From Sulfuricaulis sp040901545 (GTDB lineage Bacteria > Pseudomonadota > Gammaproteobacteria > Acidiferrobacterales > Sulfurifustaceae), in NCBI RefSeq assembly GCF_040901545.1, contig NZ_JBBDYL010000052.1, forward strand, positions 1-64,000: 64,000 bases of DNA, written 5' to 3'. Below, piece by piece: positions 32,622 to 40,800 of the stretch (the stretch's first letter is position 1; every line of letters begins with the position of its first letter). The translations under genes and the position numbers were made by a program. A model generated the notes under the pieces. It had not been told where the DNA came from, did no database searches, and saw nothing but the letters and a program-made list of their open reading frames with translations.

Positions 32622-34453
32622 TGAGTTCAATTTCGAGAAATTTGTTTAAAAACCTGCCCTCGCAGCCCGGTGTTTATCAGATGCTTGGAAACAAGGGTGA
32701 AGTGCTCTACGTTGGCAAGGCGCGTAATTTGCGCAAGCGGGTGCAAAGTTATTTTCGTGATAACGGGTTGCCGCCGCGTGTTTTGGCTTTGATGCAGCAA
32801 GTGGTGGCCATTGAAACGACAGTGACTCACACAGAAAACGAAGCTTTGTTGGTGGAGAATAATCTTATCAAGTCGATTCATCCACGTTACAACATTCTAT
32901 TGCGCGACGATAAAAGCTATCCGTATATTTTCGTATCAGATGGCCAGCAATTTCCTCGAATTGGTTTCCATCGTGGCGCCAAGAGGGAGAAGGGGCGTTA
33001 TTTCGGGCCTTATCCATCTGCATATGCCGTACATGAAACGCTCAATCAGCTCCAAAAGATATTCCGTGTCCGTCAGTGCCGGGACAGTTTTTTCAGAAAT
33101 CGATCGCGTCCCTGTCTTCAGTACCAGATCAAGCGCTGTTCCGCGCCCTGTGTGAATATGATAGACCCTGAAAGATATCGTGCTGACGTGCAACAAGCGA
33201 TAATGTTCATGGAAGGGCGCAACCAAGCTATCCTTCGCGAAAGCATCAAGAAAATGGAACGCGCATCGGATCAGCAGGACTATGAAGCCGCTGCAGTTTT
33301 TCGAGACCGGATCGCCATTTTCAAGCGCATTCAGGAGCGCCAGTACGTTTCCGGTGGAGGAGGGGATGCCGATGTGCTGGCGGTGGCGGTTACGCCCGAA
33401 TTAGCCTGCGTGGCCGTTAGCTTCATTCGAGGCGGACAAAATCTCGGCAGTAAATCCTTTTTCCCGCGAATGGGCGCTGAAACCGATCCCGGGGAAATTC
33501 TGTCTGCATTTATGCCGCAATATTATCTTTCCGAGACCGGAACCGGAGGTCGGACCATCCCTCCGCATATATACCTAAACGAGCCGATAACCGATATAAA
33601 CCTCCTGGAAAGCGTGTTCTCGCAAAAGGCGGGGAAAAAAATTGTACTATCCCTTGGCCGGCGCGGGTCGGCTCGTCGCTGGGTTCAGATGGCCAGGATC
33701 AACGCGAATGAGTCGCTCCGCCGCAAACTGGCGGATAAAGTGGATATGCGAACCCGTTTTGACGCCCTGCGTGATGCTTTGGCGCTCGAGGCAACCCCGG
33801 AACGCGTGGAATGTTTTGATGTCAGCCACACCATGGGTGAAGCGACGGTTGCCTCCTGTGTTGTCTTCGATGTAGGCGGACCGGTCAAATCGGATTATCG
33901 TCGTTTTAACATTAAATCAATTGAACCGGGTGACGATTATGGGGCGCTTACACAGGCTTTGACGAGACGCTACCGCCAGGTCAAGGAAGGTGGGGGCCGG
34001 CTGCCTGATTTGTTGATGATTGACGGCGGGAAAGGCCAGCTGTCCACCACTGAAGCTGTGTTGCAGGAGCTGCAGCTGGAAGGCGTCAAGCTCGTGGCCG
34101 TGGCCAAAGGCCACGATCGCAAACCCGGAAGGGAGCAGCTGTTTTTAAGTGGATCCAGCCGGGGCATTGCGCTTCCTGCCACATCCGCTGCGCTTCATCT
34201 GATCCAGCAAATCCGGGACGAAGCGCATCGATTTGCCATCGCCGGTCACCGGGCGCGGCGGGGCAAGGCGCGCACCACTTCGGCCCTCGAGGGAATATCG
34301 GGCATCGGCGGCCGGCGCCGTCAGGCACTGCTCAAGAACTTCGGCGGCCTGCGTGAGGTCGCCCGGGCCGGGGTCGAAGATCTCTCACGCGTGCCGGGTA
34401 TCAGTCCAAAGCTCGCGCAAAAGATTTATGATGTGTTTCACGTTGAGGAATAA
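32618..34453 (+). CDS. uvrC: Excinuclease ABC subunit C
   Basis: A 611-residue dual-incision nuclease of nucleotide excision repair. The N-terminal GIY-YIG domain reads PGVYQMLGNKGEVLYVGKA, followed by the cysteine-rich linker (CRDSF, CLQYQIKRCSAPCV) and the UVR motif (QDYEAAAVFRDRIA). The C-terminal RNase H-like domain contains VECFDVSHTMGEATVAS and MIDGGKGQLS, then two helix-hairpin-helix motifs end the protein. All domains are complete. Two adjacent ATG codons could serve as start. pgsA follows, as in E. coli and many gammaproteobacteria; uvrY is not upstream here. Confidence 0.97.
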   Translation: MMSSISRNLFKNLPSQPGVYQMLGNKGEVLYVGKARNLRKRVQSYFRDNGLPPRVLALMQQVVAIETTVTHTENEALLVENNLIKSIHPRYNILLRDDKSYPYIFVSDGQQFPRIGFHRGAKREKGRYFGPYPSAYAVHETLNQLQKIFRVRQCRDSFFRNRSRPCLQYQIKRCSAPCVNMIDPERYRADVQQAIMFMEGRNQAILRESIKKMERASDQQDYEAAAVFRDRIAIFKRIQERQYVSGGGGDADVLAVAVTPELACVAVSFIRGGQNLGSKSFFPRMGAETDPGEILSAFMPQYYLSETGTGGRTIPPHIYLNEPITDINLLESVFSQKAGKKIVLSLGRRGSARRWVQMARINANESLRRKLADKVDMRTRFDALRDALALEATPERVECFDVSHTMGEATVASCVVFDVGGPVKSDYRRFNIKSIEPGDDYGALTQALTRRYRQVKEGGGRLPDLLMIDGGKGQLSTTEAVLQELQLEGVKLVAVAKGHDRKPGREQLFLSGSSRGIALPATSAALHLIQQIRDEAHRFAIAGHRARRGKARTTSALEGISGIGGRRRQALLKNFGGLREVARAGVEDLSRVPGISPKLAQKIYDVFHVEE

Positions 34454-34700
34454 TAAGAGAAACATTGCTATGCGCAACCACGCCTCAAATCAATTTTTCA
34501 CCAGCTCCTAAATGGGGAGACGCCTGTTTGCCAAACGAGGTGCTTTTGAAATAAGGCGCCTGGACGCTCACTCCAGAAAATTCATCCATAGCGTTTACAT
34601 TAGTTAGTTAGAATGCAGCGACGCCAAGCGGATATATTGACTAAAGGATACCATCAAGCACCGGTATGCACCGGGTGTTTGCGGTTAATGTGAGCCTAAC

Positions 34701-35288
34701 ATGCTTCTAAACGCACCCAATATGCTCACGTTTCTGCGCATCGCCTTGATCCCGGCGTTTATCATGGCGTATCACTGGACCCATCCGTGGGCCAACATGT
34801 TCGCCACCGGGCTGTTTGTCCTGGCCGCGCTCACCGACTGGCTGGATGGCTACTTGGCGCGCAAACTCGAGCAGACTTCGCCCTTAGGAACCTTCCTCGA
34901 CCCGGTGGCCGACAAGCTCATGGTCGCGGCGGCGCTGGTCATGCTGGTGGCCGATCCCAAGGTGCATCTGCACGTGCTGGATCTGCGCCTGTTTGCCGTG
35001 ATGGTGCTGGTGATTGTCGGGCGCGAGATCGCCGTATCGGCACTGCGTGAATGGATGTCAGAAGTGGGCAAACGTTCGCACGTCGCAGTGTCTTTTGTGG
35101 GCAAGATTAAAACCTCCTCGCAGATGATTGCTATTCCGTTCCTGCTGTGGCAAAAACCCTTATTTGGGCTGCCGATTTTTCGGATCGGTGAAATTCTGCT
35201 TTATTTTGCCGCGGCTCTGACCCTTTGGTCCATGCTTATCTATCTCAAGGCCGCATGGCCTAATCTCATTTCTCCACGATCACATTAA
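34701..35288 (+). CDS. pgsA: CDP-diacylglycerol-glycerol-3-phosphate 3-phosphatidyltransferase
   Basis: A 195-residue membrane enzyme that makes phosphatidylglycerol phosphate. The CDP-alcohol phosphotransferase signature DGYLARKLEQTSPLG-TFLDPVADK (split here) is complete with its aspartates. About five hydrophobic helices are visible, beginning with NMLTFLRIALIPAFI. The start ATG at 34701 gives the standard N terminus. About 250 bp separate it from uvrC, and the tRNA operon begins about 320 bp downstream in conserved synteny. Confidence 0.95.
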   Translation: MLLNAPNMLTFLRIALIPAFIMAYHWTHPWANMFATGLFVLAALTDWLDGYLARKLEQTSPLGTFLDPVADKLMVAAALVMLVADPKVHLHVLDLRLFAVMVLVIVGREIAVSALREWMSEVGKRSHVAVSFVGKIKTSSQMIAIPFLLWQKPLFGLPIFRIGEILLYFAAALTLWSMLIYLKAAWPNLISPRSH

Positions 35289-35571
35289 AACTTTTCGTAA
35301 ATTAAACATATAGATTTCTGTTCTCTCTAATGCGAAACATGAATATTCAATTATGGATAAATAGGCTTGCTTTCTGTTCCGGAAAGGGCAGCCGCTGCGT
35401 TTGGGAATGTAGGGGCTGATACAGGGAAAACGTTGAATACGAATTGTAACCGTAGGCCTGCCGTGACTGCTTGGCATAATTTCCACGCCAATGTCCGGTC
35501 TAAGTTTAAATATATTTATTTCTCCATGAATCGTAAGTGACTAAACAAAAAGGAAATAACAGCATGTTTGC
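35289..35571. other. Gene-free region between pgsA and the tRNA promoter
   Basis: An AT-rich stretch without a credible gene. No hairpin with a T-run that would end pgsA transcription was recognised. It ends at the tRNA promoter. Confidence 0.4.
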
Positions 35572-35599
35572 TTGACAGCGAGGCGGCCACGCTTACAAT
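35572..35599 (+). promoter_or_regulatory. Sigma-70 promoter of the tRNA-Gly gene/operon
   Basis: A perfect -35 TTGACA (35572-35577) and a -10 TACAAT (35594-35599) are 16 bp apart. Transcription would begin near 35606, just before tRNA-Gly at 35612. The quality of the match and the location directly before a tRNA support the call. Confidence 0.85.
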
Positions 35600-35611
35600 G
35601 CATGTCCGCAC

Positions 35612-35687
35612 GCGGGAATAGCTCAGTTGGTAGAGCGCAACCTTGCCAAGGTTGAGGTCGCGAGTTCGAGCCTCGTTTCCCGCTCCA
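35612..35687 (+). tRNA. tRNA-Gly(GCC)
   Basis: A 76-nt tRNA. The acceptor arm GCGGGAA (35612-35618) pairs with TTCCCGC (35677-35683), then T and an encoded CCA follow. The anticodon GCC is at 35645-35647 in the loop TTGCCAA. The D arm and the GTTCGAG T loop are normal. Confidence 0.98.
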
Positions 35688-35695
35688 GATTGCAA

Positions 35696-35719
35696 GGGGA
35701 GGCAAGTCCTCCCTTTTTT
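35696..35719 (+). terminator. Rho-independent-type terminator between tRNA-Gly and tRNA-Cys
   Basis: GGGAGG (35697-35702) and CCTCCC (35708-35713) form a 6-bp stem with loop CAAGT, followed by six T (35714-35719). It starts 9 bp behind the tRNA-Gly CCA. It would separate or attenuate expression of the downstream tRNA-Cys and tRNA-Leu genes. Confidence 0.75.
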
Positions 35720-35730
35720 GTTCAAAATAT

Positions 35731-35804
35731 GGCTGGGTAGCAGAGTGGTTATGCAGCGGCCTGCAAAGCCGTGGACGCCGGTTCGAATCCGACCCCAGCC
35801 TCCA
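35731..35804 (+). tRNA. tRNA-Cys(GCA)
   Basis: A 74-nt tRNA. The acceptor GGCTGGG (35731-35737) pairs with CCCAGCC (35794-35800), then T and an encoded CCA follow. The anticodon GCA is at 35763-35765. The second tRNA of the Gly-Cys-Leu set known from E. coli. Confidence 0.98.
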
Positions 35805-35872
35805 AATTCTTCCTCCGTGAAGTCGGTTTCTTTACACCGGCTCGTCCATTTAAGGTCTTCAGTATTCGATAT

Positions 35873-35961
35873 GCCCGAGTGGCGGAATAGGTAGACGCAA
35901 CGGACTTAAAATCCGTTGGAGGACAACCTCCGTGCCGGTTCGAGTCCGGCCTTGGGCACCA
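35873..35961 (+). tRNA. tRNA-Leu(UAA)
   Basis: An 89-nt class II tRNA with a long variable arm (TTGGAGGACAACCTCC region). The acceptor GCCCGAG (35873-35879) pairs with CTTGGGC (35951-35957) with one G-T pair; A and an encoded CCA follow. The anticodon TAA is at 35907-35909. No copy of its 3' end was seen elsewhere in the window. Confidence 0.98.
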
Positions 35962-36351
35962 TTCCAATAAAATAACAGTGTAATTACAATTGTTTATACC
36001 TCTAACTTCATGTATTTATAACGATGAGAGGTGGTAGGGGGGGATGGTGTCGTTAGTTAATTTCAGCTGCGAAATCTTTAGTTAACTCTGAAGATATTAT
36101 TTAACATAATATACATTATACGAAGTAGCGTACCCACTATCCCCGTGTCGAATTTGCTGTTCCGCGTCTCAATGCGGCTCAGAAGTGCATAAGCCCTTTC
36201 ACTCAGGTATAGCTATCAAGAGCGCATTGCGATGGAATACCGGTGACGCTCAACGAAGCATGTAAGATTTTCCGTGTTTAAACGTCCAACTCCGAAGTAA
36301 CGAACAGAACGCCAGCATCTGATACGACGTTCTGCCCACAAGGAGACCGCC
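35962..36351. other. Gene-free region between tRNA-Leu and the transglutaminase gene
   Basis: An AT-rich region of 390 bp with no credible gene, no integrase remnant and no clear terminator behind the tRNA. It marks the border between the conserved tRNA block and the carbon-storage block. Confidence 0.4.
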
Positions 36352-37302
36352 ATGCCTCGAATCGCCGAATGTCCAGCCCCTGTCGTGAACACCGCCGGTA
36401 CCGCGAAACGGTACGAGATCAACGACACCTTCACTGTGACCGCGATCCCTAACACGTGCCGTGCGCTCGACGTCTGGTGTCCCCTCATCCCCACGTCGCC
36501 CTACCAACGCGTACTCGATATGGCTGTCGCCCAGGCGCCCGGCATTTGGTCTGTTGGTTGTGAAACCGAATACGGCAACGCCATGATCCATGCGCGACTC
36601 TCGGCCGAGCTGCCGCAGGAAGCCGCCTTCCATATCCGCATTCTGATCGAGCGCTTACCGGTCGCACACAGTCTACATGCCGCCTGCGTGCACCCGCTCG
36701 AAACACCGGCATTGTTCAACCGTTATCTGCGCCCCGAGCGATTCGTCGTGGTCGACGATAAGACGCGCGATCTCGCGCTCGAGATCGTGGGCGCGGAAAC
36801 CAATGCGCTCGACCAAGCGCAGCGGATCTACGACTACGTCGTGGGCACAATGACCTACGATGCCGCGCAACAGTCGTGGAAAGGCAGCACCGAGCACGCG
36901 CTCATCTGCTCAACCGGCAACTGCAACGACATCCACGCGCTTTTCATTTCGCTATGCCGCTCGCTCGGGATTCCCGCGCGGCTCGTGCTCGGCCAGGCGC
37001 TGGAACCGCCCGCCCCGGGCCAAGAGACCTGCGAGCTCTGCGGTTACCACTGCTGGGCCGAGTTCTTCGCCTCCGGTCTCGGTTGGGTACCGGTGGATGC
37101 ATCCTGCGCGTGCAAATACGGTACCCGCGGCCTGTTCGGCAACCTCGAGATGAATCACATTGCCTGGTCGATCAGTCGCGACATCCGATTGCAGCCGGCA
37201 CAACAAGGCGAGCCACTGCTGTTCTTCGCCGGGCCTTACGCCGAAACCGACGGCTGGCCGCATCTGAAAATCCGGCGCAGCGTTCGTTTTACCGAAATCT
37301 AA
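36352..37302 (+). CDS. Transglutaminase-like domain protein
   Basis: A 316-residue protein with a transglutaminase-like cysteine protease fold. An N-terminal beta-rich domain of about 150 residues precedes the core. The catalytic triad is visible: Cys in STGNCNDIHALF, His in YHCWAEFF and Asp in WVPVDASC. No signal peptide or membrane segment is present, so it is probably cytoplasmic. Extra Cys residues (CELCGYHC, SCACKYG) are unusual and may bind metal. A good ribosome site, AAGGAG, lies 8 bp before the ATG. It is the only plus-strand gene of the 25-kb block and its role is unknown; family members are proteases, amidases or cross-linking enzymes. Confidence 0.85.
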   Translation: MPRIAECPAPVVNTAGTAKRYEINDTFTVTAIPNTCRALDVWCPLIPTSPYQRVLDMAVAQAPGIWSVGCETEYGNAMIHARLSAELPQEAAFHIRILIERLPVAHSLHAACVHPLETPALFNRYLRPERFVVVDDKTRDLALEIVGAETNALDQAQRIYDYVVGTMTYDAAQQSWKGSTEHALICSTGNCNDIHALFISLCRSLGIPARLVLGQALEPPAPGQETCELCGYHCWAEFFASGLGWVPVDASCACKYGTRGLFGNLEMNHIAWSISRDIRLQPAQQGEPLLFFAGPYAETDGWPHLKIRRSVRFTEI

Positions 37303-37337
37303 TACTCGAGCAGCCGCTCTTTACAGGAGAATCGCGC

Positions 37338-37436
37338 ATTGGCTTTGCGCCCGCTCTGGTAGTTATCGGCAGCGGTGCCGGCGCCTCGGCGGCGGCGTAT
37401 CAGCCGGAAAGCTGGATGGAGTGTCACCGTCATTGA
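37338..37436 (+). pseudogene. Possible remnant of a dinucleotide-binding domain
   Basis: The frame ending at the TGA at 37434-37436 reads ALVVIGSGAGASAAAY followed by nine residues and stop. VVIGSGAGASAAAY looks like the first strand-turn-helix of a Rossmann fold in flavoproteins. There is no ATG in frame other than through the upstream gene read out of frame, and nothing matching the rest of such a protein follows. Chance resemblance cannot be excluded. Confidence 0.25.
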
Positions 37437-37669
37437 TTCTCTGCCCGTCGTCTGATTCGGCGAGCGCTTACCTGGCGCCATCGTGCAAGCGCCGGTTGGC
37501 TAGAATCGTGAGTCATTTTGATAAAGCCAGACTTTCGAGATTTCCACGAGTGGTCGATTAGAACCGCTGCAATGGGATTCTTGGCGCAGATACGAACGGG
37601 AGAACCCACTTGTTTCCAGCGCCCACGCCTGGTGATCTTAATAAATATAAATAAAGTGCGAGACCGTTA

Positions 37670-37710
37670 GCGGTTATAAGATTTTGTAAATCGGGCAAGC
37701 CCGCGTGTTT
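37670..37710 (-). repeat. 41-bp copy of an internal treY segment
   Basis: Positions 37670-37710 match 40171-40211, inside malQ/treY, at 37 of 41 bases in the same orientation. In the treY frame it reads KHAGLPDLQNLITA against KHAGLLDLQSLITA in the intact gene. Flanking sequence on both sides does not match, so this is an isolated fragment. Confidence 0.7.
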
Positions 37711-37887
37711 TCATTCGCATTTTAGTGCAACAATTTCAAAAGTAGATCGCGCCACTTCGTCGTTTTCTACCAGGTCAAGAATCTTCTTTATGCTGGATTG
37801 AATACTATGCAGCGAGTCTCCCAGGTCTACATCGGGGACGCTCGCGTCCGTCCGATCGATCAGCGGTAATGTTTTTAGAATTATATA
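37711..37887 (-). pseudogene. Start-less open frame, possible gene remnant
   Basis: About 55 codons on the minus strand are open and end in TGA (37711-37713). The last part reads SIQSSIKKILDLVENDEV and then ARSTFEIVALKCE, which has the look of real protein sequence (alternating helix and strand). No ATG, GTG or TTG lies in the frame before the malQ/treY 3' end interrupts it. It may be the tail of a gene whose front was lost. No family was recognised. Confidence 0.35.
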
Positions 37888-40800
37888 TTAATCAATATTG
37901 CCGTAGGGAACAAACCACAAAGCTTAGTAAGCGGGATCTGTGGTTTTCCATTTCTGACGATAGTTTGCACCCTCTCCCCGGTAAGGACGTTATAGTAGGT
38001 TTCTCTCTCCGGTGTGGGCGACTCCAGCCAGGTGTCTCGCCAGACTGACGCATCGAATGTGGCTTCATGCGCGTTGCCTATTAATTGAGAAAACCATCGA
38101 GGAGCGGCAATTATGAGTGTTTGCCGCGAGGTTACTCTGGCGAAGGCGCACACGTGGTCCATACGCGGCCCTTCGACCGTAAGAGGCAGATAGTTACCTT
38201 TGGCAAATAACTCAGGATTGGCATTGCGCAGCGTCAGCAACTCCGAAATCAGATATAACTTTGCCCTGCCGTCATCCAGATTATTCATAAGTTCGTCCAG
38301 CTGTTTCGCACGAGCCTTTGCATCAAGCGAATGCCAGGATTCCATCTCGTTCAGCATTTCCCACCGCAAGGAATAATTCACGGCTCGGCGATTATCGGGG
38401 TCGACCAGACTCAGATCCCAGAGCTCGGTACCCTGGTAAATATCCGGCACTCCAGGACAAGTAAGCTTGATGGCGGTCTGACTTAAGCTGTTGAACTGTC
38501 CAAGTCGGGCCACCTGGCGTTGGAACGGCAGAAAATCATCCAGAAACAGGTTGCGTTCCGGCGAGTTCAGTACCGCACGAACAAAGGCGACAGTGCCTTC
38601 CTCGTACTCACGGTTGGGATTGATCCAACTCGTATGCGCCTTAGCCTCACGAATCGCTTTTAGCATGTAGGCTTCAATACGTTCGCGCATTTCGGCCAGG
38701 TGTTTATCGTCGAGCGGTGCTGTGGGCCATATGCCTAATAATGTTTGATAAATCAAATATTCATCATTGGGATCGGGCGCCCAGCCGGCATCGAGACGCC
38801 GTTTCTTGCTGCGATTAATACGACTCCAGCGGGTTAAATGTGTACGCCACCCGGATGCGACCTCGGACAGGACATTGATTCGTGATCGGACATCTTCGCT
38901 GCGTTTGGTGTCGTGTGAAGAAGTGCACAGCATGGCATGCGGCCAGCGCCGCAGACGTTCCTGATTCGCATGGTGAAATGCAGCCATGGATACAGCAAAC
39001 CGTTTCAGATCGCCGCCGACCTCATTGAGTGAAACCAGGCGGTTGTATCTATAGAACATCGTGTCTTCGAGGCCCTTCGCCATGACCGGCGCCGTGTATT
39101 GCTGAAAACGCATGGCAAATTCTGCAACGGTGTTTTTGTATCGCTCATCGGAGCCTTCCAGATCCTCGAGCAATAAAATACGACGTATAAAATCGAATAT
39201 ACTGACATCGGCGGCCAGACTACGGCGCTTGGCTGCAGATATGGCCCAATCCACATAGCGCCGGTCTTCATCTGTTACTCGCTCCTTCGTGACATATGTA
39301 CGGTAGACAGGAAAACAGGCAACGACCTCGAAAAGAGCGGTCCGCTGGGCAGTGCCGGTAAAATCGCGTGTATCGCGATCTGACTCTGAAATCCGATCCA
39401 GATAATTCGTCAGTACATGCAACTCGCTCGAAAGCGAGGCACGCATTACGGTTTTCTTGCATTCATACAAGAGATCGTCAAAATCAGGTTGGGGGCCGGC
39501 GAAACGGCGGTACAGCCTGTCCAATTCACGCTCGGCCGGTCCGTATACGAATAATCCATTGACCAGATTCGTGAAATCATATCCGGTGGTACCGTGCACA
39601 CTCCAGTTTTCCGGCAAACGTTCGTGGCTCGCAAGGATCTTTTCCGCCACGATGTAAAGTGATAATGCGATTGGAGTATTAACAGATTTAGTTATCGGTG
39701 ACGTCGCATCGCTGGTGGTTGAGTGCGAGAACCGCTGGTTTAGCCATTCAAAATATTGTGCCGGGTTATACAGTCCGTCTGGATGGTCAATACGTAATCC
39801 ATCGACTTTTTGCTGCTCGATAAAGTCAAATATTAAGCGGTGTGTGGCCTCAAAAACGGCGGGTTCTTCAGTCCGTATCCCGGCCAGGTCATTAACGTCA
39901 AAAAACCGGCGGTAATTGATTTCATCGCTGGCAACCCGCCAGTACGCCAGACGATAGGCCTGGGCTTCGAGCAATTCGTGCAGCAAATCAAAACTATCGG
40001 GATTGCCGGCGGTTCCGTTGAATGTAATAGTATTTTTTTCAATGATATTCCGTATGTCGGCATGGTCACGAAACAATTGCGCAAGACGGCGCTTGTGAAT
40101 TTCCTTGTCACGACGTCGTTCCTTGATGCGCGCTTCGCCTGTCTCCCAGCGCGCCGGTAAGTTCTGCAGCGCAGTAATAAGACTTTGTAAATCGAGCAAG
40201 CCCGCGTGTTTTTCTAGCTGTTCCGGCTCCAAACGGTTGAGTTCGCGGGTTAGTATCATCGGATACGTCTGGGTATCAACGGGAAATCGATGTGTGTAAT
40301 AACGAATCGCGTAAGCCCCCGCTTCACTTTCGAAAGTCAGCTTGATTTCCGCGTTCTCCAGCGATTTTCCATAATGGTCGCCGAGCACGGGACATAATAC
40401 TTTACCGCGCAAATCGTCTTTTGGCGGATTCCAGTCAATGTCAAAATAATTGGCAAAGGCAGATGACTGGCCGTTCTCAAGCACATCCTGCCACCACTGA
40501 TTATCGTCTCCTCCCACGCCCATGTGGTTGGGAACAACATCGAGTATGAGTCGCAGGCCGTTCTCTTGCAGGGCCGAAACAAATCGTTCGAAATCGTCTC
40601 GACTCCCGATTTCCGGATTGAGGGCATTGTGGTCAACGATGTCATATCCATGGAGACTTCCTGCGCGCGCCTTGAGATGTGGCGAAGCGAAACAGTGACT
40701 GATCCCGAGCCGCTTCAGATACGGAACCAGCTCAGTGGCATCGGAAAAAGTAAAATGACGATGAAACTGAAGTCGGTAAGTAGCCGTCGGAATCACCGCT

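Larger units (their letters stand above)
37303..37880. other. Gene-poor scar region with gene fragments
   Basis: This 578-bp stretch lies between two convergent genes and contains no complete gene. It carries three fragments described separately: a dinucleotide-binding-like remnant on the plus strand, and on the minus strand a start-less open frame and a 41-bp duplicate of an internal treY segment. The mix suggests deletions or rearrangements at this point. Confidence 0.55.

Noticed and set aside
35873..36351. Integrated element using the tRNA-Leu 3' end
   Set aside because: No integrase gene and no second copy of the tRNA 3' end was seen near 61531-61887 or elsewhere in the window.
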